This document shows positions 48,575 to 61,033 of a stretch of DNA of 64,000 bases, one piece after another (the stretch's first letter is position 1; every line of letters begins with the position of its first letter). The stretch spans positions 447,701-511,700 of the forward strand of contig OZ026609.1 of assembly GCA_964020085.1 (NCBI GenBank), in the 5' to 3' direction. This DNA comes from Micromussa lordhowensis (lineage: Eukaryota; Cnidaria; Anthozoa; Scleractinia; Lobophylliidae). The position numbers and the translations under genes are program-made. A model generated the notes under the pieces. That model saw nothing but the letters and a program-made list of their open reading frames with translations. It made no database searches and was not told the origin of the DNA.

Positions 48575-48713
48575 GTTGCCTGCAGCAGTTCACGTGTGAC
48601 ACACAGCTTCAAGCGGTTGGTAAATGACCCTTCATGGAATATTACTGCACTCTGCGAGAATACAAATCTCACTTCTTTAAAGCACTGTACAAAGACCCCA
48701 CGGCAGATTGTGG
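48575..48713 (+). pseudogene. decayed exon 2 of the Cys-rich family, unit 2
   Basis: Duplicate of 26721-26859 with a different lesion: TGA at 48625-48627 where the sister has the Cys codon TGT. Here the Tyr codon that is broken in unit 1 is intact (TAC). The splice sites remain. Confidence 0.65.
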
Positions 48714-48900
48714 GTGAATTTGTACAGCTACTAATTTGGTTACTAATTTGATAATCACAAATTTGATTCAATTTACAGTAACACGATTGTCTCCTACATT
48801 TGCACACAACTGCATTGCCACACATTGCCTCTGCATCACATCTGCATTGCCTGGGAGGCAATGCAGCTGTGTGTGTTATCTTTAGCCTGAAGAATGAATG

Positions 48901-48931
<31 letters not shown>

Positions 48932-49433
48932 AATTGTTTGATTAATTTTTTGACAAAGAAACGAAATATAATCTCGGATGTGATGAAAACTCGTATCCCA
49001 AGGGGGGTACGGGAGGGGGGAAGGGAGGAAGGAGGTTCGCACAGTCCATTCAGTTTTTTTGTTAGAATCTGGAACTGATGAGGATTTTCCTGGAAAAGCT
49101 CTTAAGGGTTTGCTGAGAGCTCCAGTCCTTAGGTTAATTTAATGAAATTTTGTAACTTACAATGAATTGGGTAAAATCAAGATTGAAAGACAACCCACTG
49201 CGCGGTTTTGTGCATAGACACGTGACCAGCCGCAACGAGGGGGAAAGAGAGAGGACCCTGGGAACGAGCTTGCGCGCCTTGACGTTCCCGAAAGCTCGTA
49301 GTAGCTCCGTCTAGGCGACTTTACTTTAGGACAAAGAAAAAGAAAAGTTACTTAAATGCTATGAAATGGAGTTGATAAAGGAAATATGCGAATTGTCATA
49401 GCAACGTTATGTTAGGGAATGATGGTTTAATAT

Positions 49434-50637
49434 TGTTATGGTCTCCCTGCTAAATATGCAAATTAGATTTTTGTGCGTATATATACCTGGTTTTTTGAAA
49501 CACCGGGCTACTAACAAATGTCAGTCTCTCACACTGATTGGTAATTTAATGCCCCTTCTTACTGGAAACATTAAATCTCACCTCTTCAACAAGTTCTTGA
49601 ACACACTAGCTTCCATTTGATGGAAGAGTCTGTCTTGAAGGCAACAAATGTCAAGCTTTCCTCGCTAGTCTGGAAAATAAGGCATTTTAGGGACAATTTT
49701 GGTGTTAGCGTCACCGATTGCAAAGCCATTTTCCCCACTCAGCCCTTTTTTTATTGCAACTGGTCTCCCAAAAAAGTTCCAGACCGACACTGCACAACAA
49801 AACAAGGTCCTACAACAACCAATTAAACTGTTTCTGACTTCAGGAATACTATCTACTGAGGCTAGAGTGGGGTCATTGCTTGCATGCTTGCAAACAGTGC
49901 AGTAAAACTGCACAACAGTGCAAATTAAAACACCTCAAACTTAAAACCAGCCCCACCCCTCCTGGAATTCCATCTAGCTCCCCCAAATGCACACCACATG
50001 ACAGTCCTGTGTCTGTGCTACAACATGACACTTAGCTTGACGGAAGCCCCCCTGCATTAAAGGCAGGCAGTAAGTTTTGAAAGGCAGGGGGAAAAGTCTC
50101 GCTATAAAAGTCTTGAAATCCAGTCTAGCACAAGGCATGGCCTTTGAAATAGCCCCACCTCCCTGGAATTCCATCTAGCTCCCCCAAATGCACACCACAT
50201 GATAGTCCTGTGTCTGTGCTACAACATGACACTTAGCTTGACGGAAGCCCCCCTCAAAAAAAGTTAACCAGCTTAACGGGGGCAACAGACCGGCCCTACG
50301 AGCCGGTCTGTTACCCCCCTCGACCATGTTTTGTGGAATTTCCAGTGATTTCTGTCAATTCCAGGAAGTTGTTTGGAGTGCATGGTTAAGAGCTGAGGCT
50401 GGTTAAGTCCTAAAGAGGGAGATTTTTATTTTTACCCTAAAAGCGCCAGGGCTTTTATCAAATTATGCTCTGAAAGATGGCCTGCAATGAGCTGGACTCA
50501 ACTTAAGACTCCAGGCAACCCGGTTTTCAAAACTTCAGGTAGATATATATGCGTGCTCATATCTGTAATAAAACGTGCTTCGAGTGGACCGCCATGTTGG
50601 TTTGGTGTGGCTCGATTAGTCTTATCAATACATGACA
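49434..50637. mobile_element. probable solo LTR
   Basis: 1204-bp insertion absent from unit 1. It starts TGTTATG and ends CATGACA (imperfect inverted ends, TG...CA), flanked by 5-bp repeats AATAT at 49429-49433 and 50638-50642. No coding capacity. Inside is a roughly 100-bp direct repeat (about 49945-50050 and 50152-50255). TG...CA ends with a 5-bp target duplication are the mark of an LTR retrotransposon LTR. Confidence 0.6.
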
Positions 50638-50987
50638 AATATGAGTATTCAGGTGACAGTACAACGAGCCAACATGCACGAGGCATGTTCCTGCAGCTCA
50701 GTTGTGATCGATTCAAGCTTGTTTTGGTCGATTCAACATTGTTTTATTGCATTCAATTAGTAGTAAAAGGTTTTACTTTTCAATTATAGAACCTTGTTCG
50801 TTGCTTATGTTTAGTTTCATTTTCAAACTCAATTAACAGTACGTTTTGATTTTATTAAAAGTTGCATTGATAACTGCTGGTGTCATTGTGGACGAGTTAC
50901 ATGCGTGTTTAATACTGGAATATACCACTTCCCTATAACAACATGAAGCGTATTGAACATCTATAGACTGTAAGAGATTGTACTCAC

Positions 50988-51024
50988 CTAAAGCCACAGC
51001 AGTTGCAACGATGAGCATTATCAT
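50988..51024 (-). pseudogene. inverted signal-peptide exon, unit 2
   Basis: Counterpart of 28025-28061: MIMLIVATAVAL, donor TTTAG/GTGAGT, phase 1, 37 nt. Retained ORF, length and donor in both units hint at use, but no downstream exon is recognised. Confidence 0.45.
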
Positions 51025-52924
51025 CGCGCTGAAATTTGAAATGATAACCAATAAAGCGAACCGGATGAAGCGGAAGACAGATCTACGGCGGCCGAGAACT
51101 GCCATTGATTTTTTAAGGATATTTTATTTCAAAATAACGATATCAATTAAAATTGATTTGAGGTATAAAACAGATGCTAATTTTACAGACCATGCAGATG
51201 GTAGGTCTTGATGATATTAATTGGTACTAGTGACAGAAAGCAAGGGACATCGTTAGATCTAAATCCTTCAGTTTGACATAAGTCTCGCCTTGGAAACATA
51301 ATGCGCATCTGATTAATCTTATCCAGGATTCAATGCGAGGAGACGCAGCCCTGAGTCACGTAACAAACCCTGTTTTTATTGAGACACTGTTTTCTTCGGT
51401 AAAAGCCAATTTTACGACCACGATCCTGAAGTTCCATAGCATCAAATAGTAGACTGAAGCCACGAGCGACTAGGACGGAATCGTCGTTTAAATTGATGAT
51501 TAAAGAATATTGCAGTAATTCAGCCGAGTTCGATTTTTTTCAGGGTGCAAAGTTAATCTATGTATGTCAATCCATCTAATCTTTCCTCAATTCTTAGCCA
51601 TTAATTTGAGGATGTTTTTAATTTAATGAATAAGATCTCAATCGTAACGTTTTAATACTACAATGAAGATCACGCCTACGTCATTTTGCTGGCTAGATGT
51701 CCCATTTTATAGTAGACTTTTTCAAGTTGTAGTTGAATCAGCGAAATTATGTTTTTAACAATTTTTTTGGGCGGTCGAGAAGACAACGGATTAGGATTTC
51801 TTAGCCTAACATCTCTCGATGTCTGTCTGCGGGAGGAATTCCATCCGAAGGAGACGGAACCGGGGGTGGGGGGGCATTGGGCGACTCCCATATAAAAGGG
51901 ACGGGGGTGCTCGTCGGACATTTTGAAAAGAACCCCTAAGATCCTGTTTTGTGGGCATGGCTTGAAATGTTTTTCGCCCCTAAGAGGTACTAATTCTAAA
52001 AGAACACATGATCCCCTGTCAAATTTGTTTGGCTCAATATCCTGAAAGGTAACGCAAAAGCTCCCGCGTGAACCTTTTGAGGCTGAACTCCCTAAGAGGT
52101 ACAAAAACCGAATTTTTTCCCCCTATCAGGTACGAAGAACACCCCTGTCATTTTTATTTGTGATGCCCTTCCCCCCCCCCCCCCTTTCAACGGGGAACGG
52201 AGAGATCGTACTCTCGTTTAATGCTTGTTTTCAGTAGCGACGGAGTCGGAGTGGTAGTGAGAAATAAATAAAGCAGTAAAGGCGATTATATCAAACACAT
52301 GGAGTTCAAAATTGTCGATTGCTTCCCCGTTAAGATAACAACAGCCAGTAAGGCACTGTATTCTGTGTTATCATAATTTTGCCATCTTCCAAATCGAGAC
52401 TCTACAAGAAAAGAAGAATTGATTTGTGAAGCAATTGCAGCCCTTACCTCTCCAATGCAGGCCATCTTGGGGTGATAACACATGCGCAGTTTTACCAAAT
52501 GACATTTATGGCGCGAAAATACCATTCTCTTTATGCACCGTGGTCATTTGGCAGGAAAATCGGCATTTTTGTACGTTTGTCTGTGTTTTATACCCAGTCC
52601 GCAGTCGGTAGGCCGCGTTTAGTCCGCAGTCCGCGTTTTATACCTGAGGCCATGTTTTATACCCAGTCCGAAGTCCGTAGTCCGTAGTGCTTTTTTTTAT
52701 ACTGACCAAATTTATCCAGGATTCCGCGCGAGGACACATGAATCTTCTTAGACGCTTACGACAGCAGATTTTGAGCTTAGTGTTAATAACATCTTGAAAC
52801 TGGTATACTGAATACTGAAGAGACGGTTGAAAGTTGTTTAAGCTCCAAGGTGAAAGTTTGTCTCTCGAGCTCAATTCCAACACATCGTTCGTCGGGCTCA
52901 GTGCTGATGACAAATTTCAGTACG

Positions 52925-55900
52925 ATGAATCGTCTCTTCATTGTAGCCACTGTTTCTTTAGGTAAGCTAAATTTATCTACCTTAAATTATAAATTATGGC
53001 TCATAAAACTCCGCATTTTCAATTACAAACAGATATTTTTCTTCGCACACTGATACATGAAGCTCGCCCATGATATAACTCGGCAGATATCAGTTTTATT
53101 TTATGCATGCGAAGAGATTTCACTTATTTAGTATGCAAACAGAAAAAAATAATTGTAAGTAAAGTTTCCTTCTTTTATATATAAAACAGACCCTCAAACT
53201 AAATTTGAGCGACTCAGAGGCAAAGAAATATTATTGGGCTAAAAAGAAAGGCGTTACAATGTATAATGACTATAATCATCGACTTCATTTGGTACCGATC
53301 ATGTAATATGTAAAAACAAGCTTTGGAAGTCAGAATACTGTGTAATATCGCAATTAAAAGTGTCTGGACCCACAATCAAGCCTTGTTCATGCACATGCCA
53401 AGCCACGTACGTTTTATTGAAGTATAGCTGTGATCTGTGGTGACAACAGGTATTTATGTGTACTGACGATTTTCTTCAAAACAAGTAAGCTCTAAAAGAA
53501 AGCGGAAGCGACTTCCGCTAGTGAAAGTGAAAGTTGAATGTTAAACGATCATGGATTATTTATGGATCAGTACGTGCTGTATATTCGATCAGTTGTTTGC
53601 TTCATTCGATTTCTTGTATCCGTTAATTTTCTCATCAGTTGTCTGTTTTTCGATCAGTTGTGCTTGCTATTACATCAGTTGTCTGTTTCATTCCCATCAG
53701 TTTTAAGCGTGACTTTTTCGATCAGTCGGTGCTTGATATTCGATGATTGTCTGTTTTTCATCAATTGATTCTGTTATGGCTGGGTGTTCGTGGCACTGAC
53801 GTCGATTCCAGTCGCTACCAACTTGTACACTCGATCAGGTTTACTGCAGTTAGTGAGTCCTCGCTGAACTTTTCTTTTATGAATTATTGAATTTGGTCCA
53901 GGCGTAGTCAATCGATAAAAATCGTTATCGCCTCAATCGATATCAATCGCCGATTGCCATCGATTGATATCGTCAATCGATAACAGTCGATAACTTGCAC
54001 GAGGATGACGAGCACGACGAGCAATCTTCGGCAGAATTTAATTCAGTTCATCGCCATTCGCAAGCAAAATGCCAGTTGCTACGAACCAGTTACATTAAAC
54101 GAATTAGAGTGTTCTTGTTTGCGCCATATAATAAACATCTTATTAACCGAGCTTAGGGCCTGATTACAAAGCGAATTTCAGCCCGGCTAGGGAAGGCTGT
54201 TTTCAGATTTTTCAGCCCGGGCTGAATCCTTCTCCATGTAATCGCTAATTTGATCTTAAGACAATTTGTTTCAGAAGCCGGGCTGAAATTCGCCATGTAA
54301 TCAGGCCTTAACGGTCTGTATGGGAGAATATATCTTGACCTCAGTCGTGTGTACCTCGGTCAAGATTCTCCCATACAGACCTCCTGCTCGTTTAATGAGA
54401 ACTAAACAATAGTCGATGCCAATCGATGAATCAAACGTTGTCGATTGTTATCGGCAATCGAAAACTCATTTTTTTCTTCATCGATTTTCATTGGAAATCG
54501 ACAATTGTTATCGATTAACATCGATTATCGCAGTTTATCCATTGACTACGCTTAAATTGTTGTTCACCGTTTTAATAGTTGTTCCCACTGCAGGCTAAAC
54601 ATGCCGCCGGGAAAGTGACTCTGTTAAGGAGCGTCACTTGGAAATTAAATTGATATGTTGATAACCTCAATCGCGCAAATCAGAACCTCTCTTAAACGTC
54701 CCCAGAAAATAGACCCACATCATCGATAGTTTTCTTGAAGAATAACTTACCGAAACGTGTAAATGTTACTAAGCGGTCAAGTGATAACTTCAAACACTAA
54801 TCGCCCTTCCAGAGTACAGAAGAGCTCGCGTTACTGGTCAGACTGGAGTCAGTTTAATCCCCAGAAAAACATGAAGATGTTCTATGAATGTTTAGAAAAT
54901 AACCCAAAGCAAATACGCACGCTGATTGGTTTAAAACCGTGTTTCTATTTAACAATTAGATTATGAGCTCGAGATTTCTATCGCGTGATAGTTGACGAGG
55001 GCGCAGCCCGAGTCAACTATCGCGCGATAGAAATCTCGAGCGAATAATCTCATTGTTTTAGTATAAATCTACTAGTCGTTCAAAACTTAATCTAAATCCT
55101 CTTCTCAACACTTCGAAAACGCCAAGAAACGGCCGTCATTTTGTTAACAAGTGCACACTGTTACGCTACTCACTATCTATCACAGAATAGATAGTGAGTA
55201 GCGTAGCCAATCAGAGAACGGCCTTCGTGATAGAACGCTAGTAGATTTGTACTAAAACTCGATAGAAACACAGAACTAGCAAAAGCTGTAATTTCTCGTT
55301 CTCCCAAACTTTCACTCGTGTTTCTATAACTCGATAGAAACACGGCACATGTTTTCTATTTCTTAAATATCGTAAGCTGCATGGATCTCAAAACCAGGCA
55401 CCTGCTGATAGTCGCAGCACATAGAGTTTGTTCATTGTATCAGAACTTAACATTTGGACAACTGGCAAAACCAAGAGGGAAAATATCATACGTAAAATAC
55501 GGATCACGAAACTTCAGCTGAGTTCGAGAGACATTTTTTCGACTTTTTTTCTGTAATGCCACAAACATGCGTTGCAAGGATAACAAGGTGAAATGTACGG
55601 ATCATAGGTTGACTAAGTGAGCAAACTGAAGAAAATTGTCTCCTTTGTTTTTTATGGACATGATCACGTCAGCTCCGCTGTAATTTTTCTTTTACGTTGT
55701 TTAAATAAATTCTACCACTGACTGGCACTCATCACTCTTACTTCCACTGGCACCACTACAGCCACTGCTACTGCTCTATACTCTTACTGCTACTGCTACC
55801 ACTAATTGACTAACTATCACTTAGGTTGGCTGCGGCAGAGCAATGCTGTTGAGCTGCCACCAGTTGGAAATTGTTCATTCATGGAATACTACTGTTTTGT

Positions 55901-57852
55901 CCGAGAATACGAGACGAGCTTCTTTAAGAGCTTATACGAAGATCCAACTGCAGATTGCGGGTAAGATTGCAGATTAATTTTGATTATAAAAGGAATGGTT
56001 TTATTAATTGGTAAATCCATACAGAATTCGAAGTGGCCTAAGAGAATGCCTTATTTACTGTTGTTTTAAACGCTTGACGTTAGTTTACGCTTGAAATGTT
56101 TTTGACTTATTATTTAAGGCTTCAGTTTTGGATATTGTACTACCACGTCTTAAAAGAATCCGAGAGCTGTACCGGTAATCCTACAAATAGCCTGTACGCA
56201 GCCGATGTAAAGAAGGTCGAGTCGCTATACTGCAATGGTTTGGACTTGGAGAGACCTCTGATGTCATCCCTCTTTCCGTGTTCCGAAGAGCATAAACAGG
56301 AAGTCAATAGATGCATTAATGACTTCGCGACCACTTTCTCCAGTAGCTTTTCCCAACCAGCTCTATGCAGGTAAAACATTAGATCTTTACCTTTTAATCC
56401 TGTTCATAGTTAATAGAGGGGAATGGTTATAGAGCCTGGCCATCAAAGGAGCCAGCAAAGATGGCAACATTTACGTTGGAAGATCCACGACAGTGTTTTG
56501 CGCTCATACATTGCATGAATTACGCAACCAAAACGTTCCTACTGGTTAGTATCTCACTCAGAAGTATACAGCTATTTTGTTTTGGTCAAGGCCAAAAAAG
56601 AGAACATACAACAAAGAACTTTGTCGGGTGTTCATAGCCATACTCCTTAATTATGCCCTGTTGCCGTGTATTTGTGTTAAGAGCATGAGAAAATGAGAAA
56701 GAAAGCCCGTCCCGTGCCTAATTAGGGAGCTTAAGCAACAGCGACGGCGACACCGAAGACGACGCCTAGTCCATAAAAAATGGTATTTTACCAGCGAAAT
56801 GCGCCATTGCTTAGATCTGTTCAGTATGTAGGCTCGATTTCCGCTGCTCTCTCGTGTCCGGTCTACGTTTCATGCCAATTGCTCAAGAAACGTGCCCAGG
56901 ATAAATACGTAATGACAGGGTTTAGTTCCAGATGGAAATACGAAAACTTCGCCGTCGTCGTTCGCGTTCTTCAGACTAGCAGAACTTGTTCATTTCACGT
57001 TCTTGTTTTGGGGCGGACGGCCAAGAAATGTACAAAGATTTATAAGCACGTAGCTATTGTTCTACTCTTTAAAACTTTTGTTTGTTGGCGTTTATATTGC
57101 CCGTCGTCGTTGTGATTTGCTTCAGCTCCCTAATGACCTGCGGTCAGAGTGCTCGTTCTTGGTATTGACTAAAAAAAGAGCAGGCCTTGGAGACGAGATT
57201 AATTGACAAGCATGGCTCATGAAGTGATTCCGTGTTATATAATTTGTCAAATTATTCTCGCGTTCTTTATATAAAACAACTAGAATTCGTGCAAATGAAT
57301 ATATGAAAGATCATATTTTTGAACTGTGGAGAAGATATGAAGACAGAGATGATCATGATCACGACAACATGGAATTTATATGCTGAGTACAAACCGGATT
57401 TGATCAAGACCTCACTTTTGTTCAAAAGAGATCTGGAAGCCACATTATCTCGCTCAGTAGAGCAACAGAGTTAATTCATTTTTTTTTTGATTTACTTGTA
57501 TTTGTTGTTTCATCATCATGTTTGGTTCCATCGTGACAGGAAACGTGACAAAGCCAAACACTGTACAACCATCTCGTGGCGTAACTTCTGCAATCACTCA
57601 GTTGTGGCCGATGGTATACTCAAAACGGTCATCGGTTCCTTCAACCCCTTTTGTAACGAGAACAAGGATCCAATGGCGGAGGAAACCGATCAGTGTGCGA
57701 ATTACACCAAACCACGTTGTCCTGGTGATGAAGGTTGCCCACCTGCCAGTAAGCAACCGGAAAGTACGAGTACAGCAGGAATGAGAAATGGCGTCCTTCC
57801 GTATTTTCTTTATCTCGTGTTTTTTGTAGCGCTAAATTTGTACCTGGACTGA
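52925..57852 (+). CDS. Cys-rich secreted, probably GPI-anchored protein (complete)
   Basis: Function not recognised. Exons 52925-52961, 55825-55960, 56119-56370, 57540-57852; 738 nt, 245 aa plus stop; GT/AG junctions and phases 1, 2, 2 all chain. Exon 1 encodes only the signal peptide start (MNRLFIVATVSL). Exon 2 continues it and opens the mature protein (GNCSFMEYYC). There are 14 cysteines after the signal. Exon 4 ends in Ser/Thr-rich sequence, then a hydrophobic terminus (VLPYFLYLVFFVALNLYL) with almost nothing after it, the form of a GPI-attachment signal. The even Cys content suggests disulfide-bonded ectodomains; a DUF19/T20D4.11-like relation is possible but unverified. The gene begins in duplication unit 2 and finishes in unique sequence, which is why it alone is complete. 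A candidate AATAAA lies near 58314. Introns 1 and 3 hold foldback elements. Confidence 0.75.
53902..54551. mobile_element. nested terminal-inverted-repeat element (unit 2)
   Basis: Counterpart of 31565-32229. Outer ends are again on 'gcgtagtcaatcgataaa'; the right end differs by one base. Confidence 0.6.
54156..54307. mobile_element. 152-bp MITE, Harbinger-like (unit 2)
   Basis: Counterpart of 31810-31961, same length and TTA flanks. Confidence 0.7.
54891..55372. mobile_element. foldback insertion (unit 2 only)
   Basis: Two hairpins: about 54965-55040 (gctcgagatttctatcgcg and complement) and about 55155-55215 (cgctactcactatctat and complement). Unit 1 continues without it near 33665. It lies in the first intron of the intact Cys-rich gene. 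Confidence 0.55.
56724..57131. mobile_element. MITE with AGGGAGCT ends, third intron of the Cys-rich gene
   Basis: Ends AGGGAGCTTAAGCAA and TTGCTTCAGCTCCCT, about 408 bp. A fragment of the 113-bp MITE family lies inside (56829-56870), so the element is composite. Confidence 0.6.
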
Positions 57853-57869
57853 TCTGATTACAATCTGAT

Positions 57870-57940
57870 TCAAGAGCCGAGCGTGGCCTTGTAATCCGGA
57901 GGTTCCAGGTTCAAATCCTTCTCCCTGCTACTACATATAT
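57870..57940 (+). mobile_element. tRNA-like SINE fragment
   Basis: 'gaggttccaggttcaaatcc' carries a canonical B box. The 5' half is incomplete, so not a functional tRNA. Confidence 0.4.
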
Positions 57941-58038
57941 TTATATTTGGTGGTCCCAAATGCAACTGCTCCACTCTTTTTATATAGCTAACTGTTCTGC
58001 CTCCCACCAGTTGGGATTTTTAACAAGTATTGTCGAAA

Positions 58039-58233
58039 GACGGATTCGGCGAACGTATTTACATCCTTGTTAACATCCAATTCAAATCTTGGGAGGTTAC
58101 AATTGTTCTGTTTGTTCATACCCTTATGCACTCAGTTGGGCGTGAATATACACAATTGAAACCTCCCAAATGAATCATCGCGCGATCTGAATTGGGTGGC
58201 AACAAGGATGTTAACAGGTTAGCCGAATCCGTC
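58039..58233. repeat. foldback repeat
   Basis: Ends GACGGATTCGGC and GCCGAATCCGTC, with inner arms on 'catccttgttaacatcc'. The right end and its flank recur as a direct repeat at about 58967-59033. Confidence 0.55.
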
Positions 58234-58279
58234 TACATATTTCCAATATTTGTATGTAAACTATTGGGACACCAATTGC

Positions 58280-58310
<31 letters not shown>

Positions 58311-58335
58311 CCAAAATAAAAAATCAAAACCGTTT

Positions 58336-58374
<39 letters not shown>

Positions 58375-58676
58375 CATATGCAAAGACTCTCGCCAAGATT
58401 CAGATCACAGCAATTTTTCTCATGGAAGATATGCAAAGAAACGTTTTTCCCAAATTTATAGAGACTTGTATGGAGACGCCATGCTTGCCCATGTACATGG
58501 GCACCAACATGGCGGCCGGAAACCAGCAGAAACATCTGTCAATGAGTTTTGCTACGAAAGAGTGAATTTATCTCTCGAATAACTCAAAAACGTAACAATA
58601 GTACTTTATTCTAATACAAGAACTGTTCAGATAGCAGAATTCCCCGAAATAAGTCACCTTTTAAACCAACATAACA

Positions 58677-58712
<36 letters not shown>

Positions 58713-59707
58713 GAAGCTTAGAAATTCAAGGGTAGTCTATCACTAAACCAAGAACCCATTCGGAGTGAAAATATGTATGAATATTAGTTTTTAGCTGCTC
58801 TCATACAACATGAAAGTAAAATTTCAGGAGGATCAATATTTCTGAAGTTTAAAATTTAGTGACGTCATGTGAAAACCAGCAATAATTGTGTGTACCCTAT
58901 ATAAAAAAAAGAAAGGCAGGTCTTATCAGTTGATTCTGGAAATTTTCAACTAGGCAGATGTACAACACGTTAGCCGAATCCGTCTATTTCCAATATTTGT
59001 ATGTCAGTAAACTACTGGGACACCAGTAATTGTGTGTACCCTATAAAAAAGCCAATAGGGAAGATATTTGTTTACAAACACTGTTTTTGCTATTCAAATG
59101 TTCAAAACGTTAAACAAAAGAATTCTTCGTTTCAGCAGCCTCTGGTTGGCATATTAATAACAATAGTTGACGTCACTGATTATCAGTATCGTCTTACTGG
59201 AAAATTTCGACTCAGTAGATGTAACGTTAGTAATGGTCATTTTGCTTAGTCAGCAAGAATAATAATGTTGACAGAGGGTCACAAGCTCATTAGTTTTTTT
59301 TAACTATTAAGTGTCATCCTCTTTAAATAAAGATTGATTGATTGATTAATTGAAGTGAAAAGGGTACTCGACATATTCAAGTTTAATCATGATCTCGGGT
59401 TTCATGCAAATGTTTTGAAGTACCAAAACCAAGTTTTTAACCCCTAAAACGTTCGATGAGCACCTCCGTCATTTTTTTATGGGAGTCCCCCCTGGGACTA
59501 GTTTGTCCCAGACCAGGAATTGATTAGCCCCATATTCACACTTAAAAAATGGTTGGAGCTAATCGACTTCTGGTTGGGGGCTAAACGGTTAGGGGCTAAT
59601 CAACTTGGTGGCTTAAGTTATTTTCCATTGCTGACTGATTATTCACAGTAAAGAGCCTCTTTATAAAGTGTTGATGGGCTACGAGGGAGCAGACTGCTCC
59701 CATAAAC

Positions 59708-61033
59708 TCATTCTATGCTGAACAAAAATCCAGGAAACTGTCCCTTCATGACAGAGGTACCATTGTCACTTTGTCCACTGTTTTCAAAATTAAAGCATAC
59801 TCCTGAGCACTGGATTGTATTCTGTCCACCCAGTCCTCGCCATGAAAAACGTCCTGATATTACAGCGTCAACAGAGTACCTTATACTTTTTTCTATCACG
59901 ATGGGAGCATCAAAGAAGACTTCAAAGCCCCAGTAACAGCTTGACTTGTAAGGTAGATTCTGTGAAGAAAAACATCCAATCCTGGTTCCAACAACTGAAG
60001 AACAGCTCACGTCAGTTACTTTAAGATGCAATGAATACTTTTCGTTTTGATTCCCACAGAAACATATGCCATACAGTTTGATAGTTTGGTCCACAGAGAA
60101 GACAATGGAGTCTTTTTTGCCAGGGCCATAGAACCAGCCATAGTCAACAACAGCATCAAATCTGCCTAACTGTTTTCTGTCCAATCCACCTCTCTTTTCC
60201 TGTTTAAATCCCAGAGTTGATGTCAAGACTGAAGAAAAATGTTTTATGATATCAAAACACTCTTTCGGAGATAGGATGTTGGACTCCAGGACTACACTGG
60301 CAAATTCCTCTTCTTTCATTACTGGGTAGCGAATGCTTTTCACAATTTGTTCCCCAAGTAAACTTCTTTTTAGTTTTCCATTGGGAAGTAAGCCTTGTAT
60401 TTCACACTGGTTGTTGGCCCAAGAATTCACAGCTTCAAATAGTTCAGCTTCACTCACAGACAAAGAATCTCTTTTAACTAGAGTTTCAAGAGTTACTTGG
60501 TCAATTGTAGTGAATTCATCCAGTTTTATCACCTCAGAGGAGTGTTTATCGATTACTTCCCAGCAATTAGCCTCGACACCTTCTTCTTGATCGTTTTTAG
60601 CTTGCTTGAGAACATTGATCACGTTCGAGGCATTTAGGTTCTTCCTGAGAAATTCGGTGCATTTCTCGGAAAGTAAATGCAACTTGTAACGTCTCGACAA
60701 ATGCAGTACCTCCATTACGTTACTTCCGCTCAAGATCACTTCATCGGTGTAGATGTAGCGTAACATCTCCAGTAGACTCTCATATTCACAGTCACTGAGT
60801 TTAATAACGCCTGATGTTTCTGGTGTTTGAAACATGTCAAAGAAAACAGCGCTACTAACGGACAAGACGAACTTGTGAGCAGGTATCTCCTGTACTTTCC
60901 TCGATTTAAAATCACCGCTCCACTTTCCAACAATAAACTTCACATCGCTCAATAAATCGTTATTAAACATAACTTCGATCCTTTCTTTAATGTTCGGTCT
61001 TGGTACTTGCCAGTCATCTTCAGTGAAAGACAT
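59708..61033 (-). CDS. BTB-BACK-PHR domain protein (BTBD3/6-like), single exon
   Basis: 441 aa without introns. BTB domain about residues 18-125 (NNDLLSDVKFIVG, IPAHKFVLSVSSAVFFDMF, LRYIYTDEV), BACK about 130-240 (CWEVIDKHSSEVIK, LFEAVNSWANNQC), PHR-type beta-sandwich about 290-440 (RFDAVVDYGWFYGPGKKDSIVFSVD). The family typically recruits substrates to Cullin-3 ubiquitin ligases; that role is by family only. Start chosen at MSFTEDDW, which aligns with the start of the divergent paralogue. It lies head to head with the gene at 61276. Confidence 0.92.
   Translation of the reverse strand: MSFTEDDWQVPRPNIKERIEVMFNNDLLSDVKFIVGKWSGDFKSRKVQEIPAHKFVLSVSSAVFFDMFQTPETSGVIKLSDCEYESLLEMLRYIYTDEVILSGSNVMEVLHLSRRYKLHLLSEKCTEFLRKNLNASNVINVLKQAKNDQEEGVEANCWEVIDKHSSEVIKLDEFTTIDQVTLETLVKRDSLSVSEAELFEAVNSWANNQCEIQGLLPNGKLKRSLLGEQIVKSIRYPVMKEEEFASVVLESNILSPKECFDIIKHFSSVLTSTLGFKQEKRGGLDRKQLGRFDAVVDYGWFYGPGKKDSIVFSVDQTIKLYGICFCGNQNEKYSLHLKVTDVSCSSVVGTRIGCFSSQNLPYKSSCYWGFEVFFDAPIVIEKSIRYSVDAVISGRFSWRGLGGQNTIQCSGVCFNFENSGQSDNGTSVMKGQFPGFLFSIE

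Larger units (their letters stand above)
46625..52924. other. intergenic, unit 2: decayed exon, solo LTR and repeats
   Basis: Holds the exon 2 relic (48575), the probable solo LTR (49434-50637), the inverted signal exon (50988) and the same 'cccatataaaaggga' repeat at about 51840-52190. The stretch matching 28510-28750, with its signal exon, is missing. Confidence 0.55.
34440..56125. repeat. segmental tandem duplication, unit 2
   Basis: Begins with the same ttcacgctgaaaagttattg block and ends at the 'ggcttcag' of exon 3 (56119-56125), after which sequence is unique. Substitutions between units are sparse; most differences are insertions and deletions. Confidence 0.88.
57853..59707. other. 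intergenic, Cys-rich gene to BTB gene
   Basis: Repeat-derived: a SINE fragment, a foldback (58039), a direct repeat (58217/58967), a LINE-like ATTG tail (59333) and a 'tatgggagtccccc' repeat fragment (about 59440-59510). No supported gene. Confidence 0.55.

Noticed and set aside
49617..49905. Overlapping ORFs of 68-82 codons on both strands
   Set aside because: They lie inside the probable solo LTR and resemble no protein I recognise.
58233..58535. 100-codon minus-strand ORF
   Set aside because: It starts in repeat-like sequence and overlaps the foldback at 58039-58233; no family recognised and no splice or promoter context.
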